From Planctomycetota bacterium (GTDB lineage Bacteria; Planctomycetota; Planctomycetia; Gemmatales; Gemmataceae): a stretch of 33,262 nucleotides of DNA. The notes beneath the pieces are model-generated. The model did no database searches, was not told the DNA's origin, and saw only the letters and a list, made by a program, of their open reading frames with translations. The position numbers and the translations under genes are program-made. The first letter of the stretch is position 1, and each line of letters begins with the position of its first letter. Below, piece after piece: positions 25,181-32,511 of this stretch. The stretch covers positions 1 through 33,262 of the forward strand of contig JAKOSN010000220.1 of the NCBI GenBank assembly GCA_029777335.1, given 5' to 3'.

Positions 25181-26119
25181 TCAGGTGGGATCGTTGTTTT
25201 CGGGTCGGCCTTCAATGTGGAACCAGTTGTGGATCGGTTGCAGGAGGGCCCGCACCTCGGCGAGGAGCTTTTCATCGATCGGCATCTCGGCCCATTCAAC
25301 CCATTTGCGCACATTCTCCGGGTTGGCCGACCCCACAATGCACGTTGCCATGTCGGGATGCGCCAGGGAATACTGAAGCGCCAGTTGAGCGATATCCACC
25401 CCCTGGGCGGCACAATGCTGCGCCGCACGCTGACAAAGCTGGCGCACCTCCGGCGTCGCCTTGTGCCAGGGCGGCAACGTTGAGTTGGTCAGCAAGCGCG
25501 CCGCAAACGGAGCAGCGTTCATGATGCCGACCTTCTTCTGCTGCAGATACGGCACCAGATCCGCCAGCATGGTGTTCTGCAGGGTGTAATGGTTGTACGA
25601 AAGGATCACATCGAGGTCCGTTCGCTCGAGGACATAGCGGTAAATCTTCATCGGATACCCGCTGATCCCAACATAACGGACCTTCCCCTGTTGCTGAATT
25701 CGGCGCAGCGCGGGAAGCGTCTCCTCGACGATCTGCGCCATCTCCACAAACTCGATATCGTGACAGAGCACGATATCGAGATGGTCCACCCCCATCCGCT
25801 GTAAACTCACCTCCACGCTCTCCACCACTCGCCGCGCCGAGAAATCAAAGTGGGCCGGTGCATAGCGACCCAGTTTCGTGCCCAGGTAATAGCGATCGCG
25901 TGGAATCGTGCGCAGCGCAACTCCCAGCAGACATTCACTCAGCCCGCGACCGTAATAGGGCGAGGTGTCGATAAAGTTCATCCCCAGATCAAGAGCGACA
26001 TGCACTGACCGGATGGCTTCATTGAGATCGACAGACCGGAACTCCTGCCCCAGCGACGAGGCGCCGAAGCTCAACCAGGAGAGATTCAAGCCCGTTTGAC
26101 CAAGCGTGCGAAACTTCAT
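25181..26119 (-). CDS. Aldo/keto reductase, L-galactose/L-fucose dehydrogenase type
   Basis: A 312-residue (alpha/beta)8 oxidoreductase from ATG 26119. The tetrad Asp51, Tyr56, Lys82, His120 is visible in FIDTSPYYG, TKLGRY and LCHDIEF. Several segments (LGQTGLNLS, FGASSLG, NFIDTSPYYG, FDFSARRV, HDIEF, VILSYNHY, LALQYSLAH) closely follow plant L-galactose dehydrogenase of the ascorbate pathway and bacterial L-fucose/D-threo-aldose dehydrogenases. It would oxidise L-galactose (or L-fucose) to the 1,5-lactone with NAD(P). It is first in the operon, 158 bases ahead of the zinc dehydrogenase; that gap is the largest in the operon and could hold an internal promoter. Confidence 0.9.
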   Translation of the reverse strand: MKFRTLGQTGLNLSWLSFGASSLGQEFRSVDLNEAIRSVHVALDLGMNFIDTSPYYGRGLSECLLGVALRTIPRDRYYLGTKLGRYAPAHFDFSARRVVESVEVSLQRMGVDHLDIVLCHDIEFVEMAQIVEETLPALRRIQQQGKVRYVGISGYPMKIYRYVLERTDLDVILSYNHYTLQNTMLADLVPYLQQKKVGIMNAAPFAARLLTNSTLPPWHKATPEVRQLCQRAAQHCAAQGVDIAQLALQYSLAHPDMATCIVGSANPENVRKWVEWAEMPIDEKLLAEVRALLQPIHNWFHIEGRPENNDPT

Positions 26120-26275
26120 GGATGGTATCCCAGGAGCAACCGCGGCGCGGCGTGGAGGCAAACACCTTCCCCTTCAAGCTATTCGCCAACCCCGTCCCAC
26201 GCCAGAGTTTGCACAAGGGAGTCGCCCGCTCCCCTGCTCAAGGAGACCGGGAACCGAAGGGACGCGACAATCTGG

Positions 26276-26893
26276 TCAATAACGGAGGACTCCGCCGTGG
26301 AAGTACTGATTGCCGCCAGTCTTACGATAACTCAGACCGCAGAGTTGCCAGGAGAGGTTCAGCCCGTGGACTGCGTAGAAGGTGACCATCGTGTCCAGTT
26401 CGTTGGAACGATACATCGTTGGACTGGCGAGGTTCAGATCCTGGCCCAACTTGTAGCGTAACTGGGCATCCTGGCTCTGCGCCTGGCGTGCTCGCGCTTC
26501 CTGTTCGGACACGGACTTCCAGTCAACTCCCACCTGGGCAGAGTTAACGTGGCACATCATCTGATTGCCGTTCTTGCCGCTGCCCAGGCCCACGCTGCAG
26601 CCGGTGACCGCCGCGGTCAAAGCAAAGAGCGCTTCGTTGCCAAGCATGGCACTCTTGAGGGTGTTTTGCGCATAGGGACACCAGTACACCGCCAAACAGG
26701 GCGGCTCCGGCTTGAGGTAGAAAAAGCAAGCTTTCCCATCGGGCTTGTTCTGGACCACTGCGTTCTCGATGTACTTCACGCCAACCTTGATGACCTCCGC
26801 TTTCTCGTGTTGAATCCACTGCATCACAACGTTGTTCGCCATGAATCCTTCCGGATCCCCGCAGAACTCCTCGCTGATGTCGATGTAGGCCAT
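26276..26893 (-). CDS. Unknown Cys-rich protein (205 aa)
   Basis: Not recognised. It starts at ATG 26893, six bases after GAGGG. There is no signal peptide or long hydrophobic span. It has eight Cys (11, 56, 66, 72, 99, 114, 185 among them) in no zinc-finger pattern. The region 84-119 reads like an enzyme core: LGNEALFALTAAVTGCSVGLG, then CHVNSA, placing Cys99 and His115 sixteen residues apart after a helix-like stretch; the C-terminal part has FYAVHG and a Tyr/Gly-rich end. A Gln/Ala-rich hinge lies at 129-145. It is 157 bases upstream of the aldo/keto reductase gene on the same strand but shows no functional tie to it. A Cys-His hydrolase or deamidase fold is a guess. Confidence 0.7.
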   Translation of the reverse strand: MAYIDISEEFCGDPEGFMANNVVMQWIQHEKAEVIKVGVKYIENAVVQNKPDGKACFFYLKPEPPCLAVYWCPYAQNTLKSAMLGNEALFALTAAVTGCSVGLGSGKNGNQMMCHVNSAQVGVDWKSVSEQEARARQAQSQDAQLRYKLGQDLNLASPTMYRSNELDTMVTFYAVHGLNLSWQLCGLSYRKTGGNQYFHGGVLRY

Positions 26894-27107
26894 GCTTGCC
26901 CTCGAAGTTGATACTGCTGCTACGTCGCGCTCAGCCCCTCGAAATGACTACCTCAGTGAGTTGCTCCTACCCCGATGCCCCGGAGATGGAGGAAGGGCTC
27001 TGGAGGGTGAGCCTAATTACCTCGTGGTGGGTTGGCAACGATTTTCCTCCTGAATGCGAGGACCACTTCGCTTCCGGTGGAAATGTTCAGATAATTGACA
27101 ATCGGAC

Positions 27108-27136
27108 TTGACAGTCTGGGGCACCCCGGGTAATCT
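27108..27136 (+). promoter_or_regulatory. Sigma70-type promoter TTGACA-17-TAATCT
   Basis: A perfect TTGACA (27108-27113), a 17-base spacer and TAATCT (27131-27136) form the best promoter in the window. A second TTGACA lies 13 bases upstream (27095-27100) but has no -10. The predicted start is near 27143. Confidence 0.65.
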
Positions 27137-27142
27137 CCCCCA

Positions 27143-27206
27143 TCAGCTTCGGCCTCTTCTCTGTTCCGGCCCCATCGCTTCGCGTTGGCGAACGATGGGG
27201 TTTTTT
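27143..27206 (+). ncRNA. Predicted short RNA or attenuated leader (about 64 nt)
   Basis: The stretch lies between the promoter at 27108-27136 and the intrinsic terminator at 27170-27206. It has no ATG, GTG or TTG frame of useful length, so the product is a roughly 64-nt noncoding RNA, or a leader whose read-through serves the gene at 27453. No match to 6S, RNase P, SRP or tmRNA signatures was seen. Both ends are predictions from sequence only. Confidence 0.45.
27170..27206 (+). terminator. Strong intrinsic terminator without an upstream plus-strand gene
   Basis: Stem CCCCATCG (27170-27177), one unpaired C, then TTCGC (27179-27183), loop GTTG, GCGAA (27188-27192) and CGATGGGG (27193-27200), followed at once by TTTTTTC. 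Thirteen pairs with a T tract only on the plus side make the direction clear. Confidence 0.85.
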
Positions 27207-27362
27207 CTTCCCCTCGTCGTTTTTCTCTGTTTTTTCCCGTTCCGCTTATCAAGGCCGTAACTATCCACCGGATTTACAGTTGAGATTTCCTCTCCCTGGC
27301 GAGCCCTGGGCTGTCCGTCTCTGTCCTCCGGCTTCCTGATGGGGTCGACCGGCGCGCCAGCG

Positions 27363-27368
27363 TATAAT
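27363..27368 (+). promoter_or_regulatory. Candidate -10 element before the gene at 27453
   Basis: A perfect TATAAT lies 84 bases before the ATG at 27453 in otherwise GC-rich sequence, without a recognisable -35. It could give the gene its own start independent of the promoter at 27108. The rest of 26894-27452 contains no gene. Confidence 0.4.
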
Positions 27369-27452
27369 ACCTCTTGCCAATCCGCCTGGCCGTTCGAGGA
27401 GAGCGGTGAGGATATGGCCATCCCGCCGAGTTCTTTCCCTAGGAGTGCGCAC

Positions 27453-27851
27453 ATGCTGACTCAGGAATGCCGGTCGGAATTGCATACATCCTGGCTCCCC
27501 AACATGACCGAGCAGGGGCTCGCTCGTTTGATCGAACTCCTTGAGCAGGGCAGTCCGTTGCTCATTCATGGTTGTTTTGCCCGTGCGGTTCCCATGGGTT
27601 GCCTGGCGACTCACATCGCCTGGCATCACCCCGCCACCTCCTTTCTCACCCAGGATGCGGGTATCAGCTGGTTGAATCGAGTCGCTGGCCTCAACCCCGC
27701 CACCTCCGCAGTCATCCGCGAGTGGGATCTCCGGGGCGCCAATGATCCGGAACTCCGGGCCGATCTCCTGGCCGTTTTCCGCGAGGAGCAACGGCGCCGT
27801 CAGCAGGGAGAGGCGGCTGTCACTCATGCCGCGCTTCTCCAACCGATCTGA
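27453..27851 (+). CDS. Hypothetical protein (132 aa)
   Basis: Start at ATG 27453 with AGGAG at good spacing; an in-frame ATG at 27414 is possible but its ribosome site is poorly placed. No signal or membrane segment. The sequence is mixed helix with conserved-looking His/Cys/Trp positions (LLIHGCFARAVPMGCLATHIAWHHP, then WLNRVAGLNPATSAVIREWD) and a basic, Gln-rich C-terminal helix (FREEQRRRQQGE). I recognise no family; similar unannotated proteins occur in planctomycetes. It is followed 51 bases later by a methyltransferase gene on the same strand and may be co-transcribed with it. Confidence 0.68.
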   Translation: MLTQECRSELHTSWLPNMTEQGLARLIELLEQGSPLLIHGCFARAVPMGCLATHIAWHHPATSFLTQDAGISWLNRVAGLNPATSAVIREWDLRGANDPELRADLLAVFREEQRRRQQGEAAVTHAALLQPI

Positions 27852-27902
27852 GCACGCATTCACCCAAACGTCCCTCTGGCCCTTGCTGCAACCAGCATCC
27901 CC

Positions 27903-28559
27903 ATGCTCCCACGCATCCTTGAACCCGAGGTGATGGACACCCCGGACGAAGCACGCGACTACGACGCGATGGACCACCTCACGGTCAATCGCGTCTTCGT
28001 CGCCGATCTGCTCGCCTTCTGGCCCGGCAAGGGGCGTGTGCTCGACGTGGGCACTGGCACCGCCCAGATCCCCATTGAGTTGGCTCACCAGTCCGAATCG
28101 GTGCACATCACTGCCATCGACCTGGCTGAACACATGCTGGCCCTGGGGCGCGAAAACGTTCGTCGTGCCGGACTGGAATCACGCATCTATCTACAACGCC
28201 TTGATGCCAAGCGAATTCCATTCGACGATCACTCCTTCGATGCAGTCATCTCGAACAGTATCGTTCACCATATCCCGGCGCCCGAACAGGTGATTGCCGA
28301 GATGGTTCGCCTGACGGCGCGAGGCGGAGCGCTCTTTGTTCGGGATCTGTTGCGCCCGAGCGATACGGCCACCCTGGACCAGCTGGTGCAAACCTATGCC
28401 GGGGATGCCAACCCGCATCAGCGTTCGATGTTTGCCGCTTCGCTCCACGCTGCACTTACCCTGGCCGAGGTGCGCCAGCTCGTTCAGGAACACGGCTTCA
28501 CTCCGGATTCTGTTCAACAGACGAGCGACCGCCACTGGACCTGGGCTGCACGCACCTGA
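27903..28559 (+). CDS. Class I SAM-dependent methyltransferase
   Basis: A 218-residue Rossmann methyltransferase. Motif I is VLDVGTGTAQIP (46-57), followed by the acidic strand end ITAIDLAEHML, motif with LDAKRIPFDDHSFDAVISNSIVHHI and a post-motif GGALFVRDLLRP. The order fits the UbiE/Methyltransf_25 type, small-molecule or lipid substrates, but the substrate cannot be assigned. The start is either ATG 27903 (no ribosome site) or ATG 27933; I keep the longer form because the RILEPEVMDTP segment looks structured. The MlaE-type permease gene begins 21 bases after its stop. Confidence 0.88.
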   Translation: MLPRILEPEVMDTPDEARDYDAMDHLTVNRVFVADLLAFWPGKGRVLDVGTGTAQIPIELAHQSESVHITAIDLAEHMLALGRENVRRAGLESRIYLQRLDAKRIPFDDHSFDAVISNSIVHHIPAPEQVIAEMVRLTARGGALFVRDLLRPSDTATLDQLVQTYAGDANPHQRSMFAASLHAALTLAEVRQLVQEHGFTPDSVQQTSDRHWTWAART

Positions 28560-28580
28560 ACCCTATCTTTCCGATCGCAC

Positions 28581-29351
28581 ATGTCTCTTTTCGACTGGCT
28601 GGAGAATCTGGGGCGCCTGGCGCACTTTGCCTTTCGCGTTACCCAGGGCTTGCCGCGCGCGGCGGGTCGTCTGCGCGAATGCAGCATCCAGCTCTTTCAC
28701 GTGCTCCTGGGCGCGCTTCCGCTCGGTCTGGTCGGAGGCGTGGCCCTGGGAGCGGTGATCTGGATGCATCTGCGCGAACCACTCAAGGCGGTCGGCGGAC
28801 CGCGCGCGGTCGAGGTCCTCCCTCAGGCGCTGGCGCTGGCGGTGGTTGTTGAACTGGCACCCATTGTCGCGGGGCTGATCGTTGCGGGACGGTCGGGAGC
28901 CAGTCTCGGGGCAGAGTTGGGCTCCATGCGCATCACCGAGCAAATCGACGCGCTGGAAATGCTGGGACTCTCTCCCCTGCGCGAACTCGTTGTTCCCCGC
29001 GTGCTCGCCTGTATCCTTGCGCTCCCGCTCTTGACGATCTTCATCACCTACGCCGCCCTTGGGTCTGGCTTTCTCGCCGAGCTGGTGGGAGGGAGCATGT
29101 CGTGGACTCAGTATCAGAACGAATGTCTTCGTCTGCTCAAATTGCGTGATGTGATCCCCGCCCTTCTCAAGACGATGGTGTTCGGCTACCTCATCGGCGT
29201 GACCGGCTGTTACCAGGGTCTGCAAGCCACCGGCGGCACCGAGGGCGTCGGGCGCGCTGCCACCCAGGGAGTCGTCCTGTCGATCTTCTTCGTTCTGGTC
29301 GCCAACGTCTTTCTCGTGCTCCTTATCCAGCTTCTCCACACCTGGATCTGA
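28581..29351 (+). CDS. MlaE-family lipid ABC transporter permease
   Basis: A 256-residue inner-membrane protein. Hydrophobic spans lie near 45-62, 80-102, 142-172, 197-217 and 232-254. The segment APIVAGLIVAGRSGASLGAELGSMRITEQIDALEMLG is the MlaE signature, and the C-terminal GCYQGLQATGGTEGVGRAATQGVV also follows the family. MlaE works with the ATPase MlaF and an MCE protein (MlaD) in moving phospholipids between the membranes of Gram-negative cells; neither is adjacent, so the partners must be elsewhere. It may share a transcript with the methyltransferase 21 bases upstream. No ribosome site is evident at the ATG. Confidence 0.92.
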   Translation: MSLFDWLENLGRLAHFAFRVTQGLPRAAGRLRECSIQLFHVLLGALPLGLVGGVALGAVIWMHLREPLKAVGGPRAVEVLPQALALAVVVELAPIVAGLIVAGRSGASLGAELGSMRITEQIDALEMLGLSPLRELVVPRVLACILALPLLTIFITYAALGSGFLAELVGGSMSWTQYQNECLRLLKLRDVIPALLKTMVFGYLIGVTGCYQGLQATGGTEGVGRAATQGVVLSIFFVLVANVFLVLLIQLLHTWI

Positions 29352-29622
29352 GCTGTCGTCGGCTGGGCAGGCAAACCGCCCCCGCGCCTGGATTGCCCGG
29401 GCACGTCTGACTCCCCAGCACTCGCATCATCCTCGACGACCTCCGAGCTTCCGAGGAGTGCCACCGCATGTGCATCCCTGTCGCCCGATCGTGCCACTTG
29501 AACCTGAGGTAACGCCCCTGTGTCCTTCTGCGCAGTATTCGGATCGGTCGTGGCCGGGAATGGACTCGGTCCCACGGCCGGTCTCCACCTCCCAGGGAGG
29601 ACGCTTTTCGCGTCGGCCCACG

Positions 29623-30834
29623 ATGGCCAAAGATCTCTTCACGCGGACCAAACCTCATGTCAACGTCGGCACCATCGGTCACATCGACCATGGCAAGACC
29701 ACCCTCAGCGCCGCCATCAGTGCGCGCCAGGCTCATCGCTTTGGCGGCAAACGACGCGGTTACGAGGACATCGCGCGCGGCGGCACCGTGCGCAGCAAGG
29801 ACAAGATCCTGACGATCACCGCCTCGCACATCGAGTACGAGACGGCCCAACGGCACTATGCCCACATCGACTGCCCCGGTCATGCGGACTTTATCAAGAA
29901 CATGATCACCGGGGCGGCTCAGATGGACGGTGCCATCCTGGTGGTTGCTGCCAACGATGGCCCGATGCCGCAAACCCGCGAGCACATCCTGCTCGCCCGT
30001 CAGGTCGGTGTCCCTCGGCTGGTCGTCTTCCTCAACAAGGTCGACCGGGTGGAGGATGTCGAATTGCTCGAACTGGTTGAACTGGAAGTGCGCGAACTGC
30101 TGACGAAGTACGAGTTCCCGGGCGCTGAGGTTCCCATCATTCGTGGCAGTGCTTTGCCTGTCATGGACACGCTGGGGCAAGATGACCGCTCGGCGCAGTG
30201 CATCGATCAGCTGATGGACGCGCTGGACCAGTACATTCCGATCCCCGAGCGCGCCCTCGATCGCCCGTTCCTGATGAGCATCGAGGATGTTTTCCACATC
30301 GAGGGGCGCGGCACCGTGGCGACCGGAAAAATCGACCGCGGGCGCATTCGTTCCGGGGACGAGGTCGAGATCGTGGGGCTGACCGAGTTGCCCCGCAAAA
30401 CGGTTGCGATCAGCGTGGAGATGTTCCAAAGACCGCTTGAGGAGGGCTTGGCGGGCGACAACGTGGGCGTGCTGCTTCGCGGCGTCAAGCGCGACGAGAT
30501 CCAGCGAGGCCAGGTGCTTGCCCGCCCCACGTCGATCACCCCGCACACGCGCTTCGAGGCAAGCGTCTATGTGCTGAGCAAGGACGAGGGAGGACGGCAC
30601 ACGCCCATCTTCTCCGGCTATCGTCCGCAGTTCTACTTCCGTACCACGGATGTCACGGGAACCATCACGCTCCCCAGCGCGATGGAGATGTGTCTGCCGG
30701 GCGATGCAATCGCCAAGCTGGAAGTGGAGTTGCCCACCAGCCATCCCATCGCCATGGATGAGGGGCTGCGTTTCGCCATCCGCGAGGGCGGCCGAACGGT
30801 TGGCTCCGGGACCGTGACACGCATCCTCACCTAG
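29623..30834 (+). CDS. tuf: Elongation factor Tu, variant switch I
   Basis: GTPase that brings aminoacyl-tRNA to the ribosome. The start at 29623 (403 residues) is fixed by MAKDLFTRTKPHVNVGTIGH; the open frame extends to 29458 but that part is not EF-Tu. G1 GHIDHGKT (19-26), G3 DCPGH, G4 NKVD and G5 GSAL are intact, and domains 2 and 3 follow the family to the C-terminal REGGRTVGSG. Switch I is unusual: where most EF-Tu have EEKARGITINTSH, this one has RSKDKILTITASH and is two residues longer, so the Arg-Gly before the Mg-binding Thr is missing. The gene is not beside rpsG, fusA, secE or tRNA genes. GGGAGG is about 24 bases before the ATG, too far for a normal ribosome site. The 270 bases before the ATG hold no gene. 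Confidence 0.93.
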   Translation: MAKDLFTRTKPHVNVGTIGHIDHGKTTLSAAISARQAHRFGGKRRGYEDIARGGTVRSKDKILTITASHIEYETAQRHYAHIDCPGHADFIKNMITGAAQMDGAILVVAANDGPMPQTREHILLARQVGVPRLVVFLNKVDRVEDVELLELVELEVRELLTKYEFPGAEVPIIRGSALPVMDTLGQDDRSAQCIDQLMDALDQYIPIPERALDRPFLMSIEDVFHIEGRGTVATGKIDRGRIRSGDEVEIVGLTELPRKTVAISVEMFQRPLEEGLAGDNVGVLLRGVKRDEIQRGQVLARPTSITPHTRFEASVYVLSKDEGGRHTPIFSGYRPQFYFRTTDVTGTITLPSAMEMCLPGDAIAKLEVELPTSHPIAMDEGLRFAIREGGRTVGSGTVTRILT

Positions 30835-30835
30835 A

Positions 30836-30922
30836 GAACAGCGGAAGACGGCAGACGAGGTGTCTGGAGCGAAGGATTCCTCCTCGCCCTCACCCTCCCC
30901 TCTGCCGTCTTCCGTTCTGTTC
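30836..30922. terminator. Large inverted repeat between converging tuf and kinase genes
   Basis: Arms 30836-30855 and 30901-30922 pair over 20 bases, broken only by two extra T bases in the right arm, around a 45-base pyrimidine-rich loop. The left arm begins one base after the tuf stop and the right arm ends 15 bases before the kinase stop. No T tract on either side, but the position suits a two-way terminator or 3'-end stabiliser. Confidence 0.6.
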
Positions 30923-30937
30923 GCGGATTGCTCCCCG

Positions 30938-31699
30938 TCAGCCCACACTCTTCCAATCGATCGGCAACTTTACCGTGAAGGTAGAACCCTTGCCGACCAG
31001 GCTCTCCACTCGGATACGCCCGTGATGCTGTTCGATGATCTGGCGGCACACACTCAACCCCAGCCCCGTCCCGCCATGCCCCTCCTCGTCGGGTTCCTTG
31101 GTGGTGTAGAATGGCTCGAAAATCAGGCGCAAACGATCGGGTGCGATGCCACACCCCGAGTCCGCGACCTTGATCTCCACCATCCCAGCGCGGGGATTCT
31201 CGCGCACTTCCAGGCGCAGGTGTCCCCCCCGCGGCATGGCCTGGCGTGCATTCAGAATCAGATTGAGCAGAACCTGCTCAATCTGAGCCGACACAATGGT
31301 GGCAAAGGGCCTCCCATGAAAGCGCTTGTCGAGCTGGATGCGATGCTTGCTCAGATCCTTGTCAGTGAGCAACAACACCTCTTCCACCAGCGCAACGATG
31401 TCGGTGCGCACGCGCTGCGTCGAGGTATTGCGCGCAAACCCAAGCATGCTGTTGATGATCACAGCCGCCCGCTGGCTTCCCTTGAGTATCTTCTCCAGCG
31501 CTTGCACCCGTTCGGTGTCGCTGCTGGTCGTTCGCAAGCCCAGCTTGGCGTAGTTGATCAGCGTCGTCAGGATATTGTTAAACTCATGGGCGACGCTGGA
31601 GGCCAGGGCTCCGACGCTCGACAACCTCTGGGCCTGAAGAAGCTGTTGCCGCAATATGTCCGCCTCGGAACTCGTGACCATCACGTCCTCTGTCGTCAT
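30938..31699 (-). CDS. Cytoplasmic sensor histidine kinase, no sensor domain
   Basis: A 253-residue kinase core. After a short N-terminal helix (residues 1-27) come the H box SSVAHEFNNILTTL with phospho-acceptor His38, then N box QVLLNLILNARQAM, G1 DSGCGIA, F region FEPFYTTK and G2 GTGLGLSVC. The HEFNN form is that of NtrB-like HisKA kinases. There is no membrane segment, PAS or HAMP domain, so it probably takes its signal from a partner protein. The start at 31699 has GGAGG nine bases upstream. No response regulator adjoins it. The 286 bases before the gene contain no other gene. Confidence 0.92.
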   Translation of the reverse strand: MTTEDVMVTSSEADILRQQLLQAQRLSSVGALASSVAHEFNNILTTLINYAKLGLRTTSSDTERVQALEKILKGSQRAAVIINSMLGFARNTSTQRVRTDIVALVEEVLLLTDKDLSKHRIQLDKRFHGRPFATIVSAQIEQVLLNLILNARQAMPRGGHLRLEVRENPRAGMVEIKVADSGCGIAPDRLRLIFEPFYTTKEPDEEGHGGTGLGLSVCRQIIEQHHGRIRVESLVGKGSTFTVKLPIDWKSVG

Positions 31700-31985
31700 G
31701 GGGTCGCTTCCTCCGGCTCCCGCGGGGTGATTGGGTGCGGATTGAGCTTCTCGGCCATCGGTGAGAGGGTGGGAATGTGTGCCCGGGTCCTCTCTGTCCC
31801 GGCCACAGCTTCACGCCGAGAAGGCAGGACTTTGTATCGGCACCGGAGCGCAGGACTCTTGATCGGAAGTCCCTAACCCAGAAGCGATTAAGGCGAGCAA
31901 AAAGTGAAGCCAGCGAAGAGTGAGGGACGGAGGAAACCCACCGACGACGCGGTAAACAACGAGAACCGTGCGGGGTTGGCGAACG

Positions 31986-32408
31986 TTAGTCTGGCTGAAC
32001 CGGAGAACCTGCACCCGCCTTGCACGGCGCTGCTCCGCCGGCGTTGGGGAAGGCCGCCTCACCGGAGCCACCCTTTTCCTGGTGTGGCCGACCCAGTCCC
32101 CGCAGCCCACGCACGTGTTTGCACACCCGTCCCTCGTTCTCCGCCCGGTAGATTGCGTCCGCGCAGGTGCAATGCCAGCGCCATCTCCCCTCTTCGGTCC
32201 GTTCCAGCGCGACCTGATACGGGGTCCGCCCCCCGCGCACTTCCCAGATGGCAGCACACCCTGGCGCGCCCGGCTCACCTGTGCAGAAGATGACCTGGTA
32301 ACCGTAGCGCTTGGGTAAACGGCGACGGTCCGGGCCAGGCAATACCGTGCGAAAAGAATTCCCCTTCAAGGAAGGACGGCGCCACCTGCTTTTCGTGATC
32401 GCATGCAT
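31986..32408 (-). CDS. Small SWIM zinc-finger protein
   Basis: A 140-residue protein; start ATG 32408 with GGAG eight bases upstream. Central segment RWRWHCTCADAIYRAENEGRVCKHVRGL fits the SWIM pattern CxCx(n)CxH, a zinc-binding motif found in Swi2/Snf2 ATPases, MuDR-type transposases and many small bacterial proteins, where it binds DNA or protein. N-terminal part is basic (RWRRPSLKGN, RRRLPKRYGYQV); the C-terminal tail is Gly/Ala-rich and probably disordered. A strand-rich stretch (AIWEVRGGRTPYQVALERTEEG) precedes the finger. No helicase or transposase partner is adjacent. Confidence 0.75.
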   Translation of the reverse strand: MHAITKSRWRRPSLKGNSFRTVLPGPDRRRLPKRYGYQVIFCTGEPGAPGCAAIWEVRGGRTPYQVALERTEEGRWRWHCTCADAIYRAENEGRVCKHVRGLRGLGRPHQEKGGSGEAAFPNAGGAAPCKAGAGSPVQPD

Positions 32409-32457
32409 CGTTGTGCTCCGAAACCTTCTCCTTCTGTTCAGCAATGCATTTTACCTC

Positions 32458-32468
32458 TGTACTGTACA
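32458..32468. promoter_or_regulatory. Palindrome TGTACTGTACA upstream of the SWIM gene
   Basis: An 11-base inverted repeat (TGTAC-T-GTACA) 50 bases before the SWIM gene start and in the divergent gap to the glycosyltransferase gene. It could be an operator half-site; no experimental link is known to me. Confidence 0.3.
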
Positions 32469-32511
32469 CAAAAATAGGTTAGTAGCCGAGGGAAAGGCGG
32501 GACGTGATGGG

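Noticed and set aside
25139..25181. Inverted repeat AGCCAGC/GCTGGCT at the end of the aldo/keto reductase gene as a terminator
   Set aside because: The loop is 29 bases, there is no T tract, and one arm overlaps the stop codon; the operon seems to continue.
20724..26119. Assigning the sugar operon firmly to L-fucose
   Set aside because: FucU and the lactonase fit fucose, but no fuconate dehydratase or deoxy-fuconate enzymes are present and a tagaturonate reductase is, so L-galactose explains more genes. L-fucose stays as the alternative.
28563..29339. A 258-residue minus-strand open frame opposite the MlaE gene
   Set aside because: The plus frame carries the MlaE signature and membrane spans; the minus frame is just charged, repetitive antisense sequence.
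29323..30948. A 541-residue minus-strand open frame opposite tuf
   Set aside because: It is a shadow of the strongly conserved EF-Tu reading frame.
10649..31699. Pairing of the response regulator and the histidine kinase as one two-component system
   Set aside because: They are 20 kb apart with many unrelated genes between; nothing in the sequence links them.
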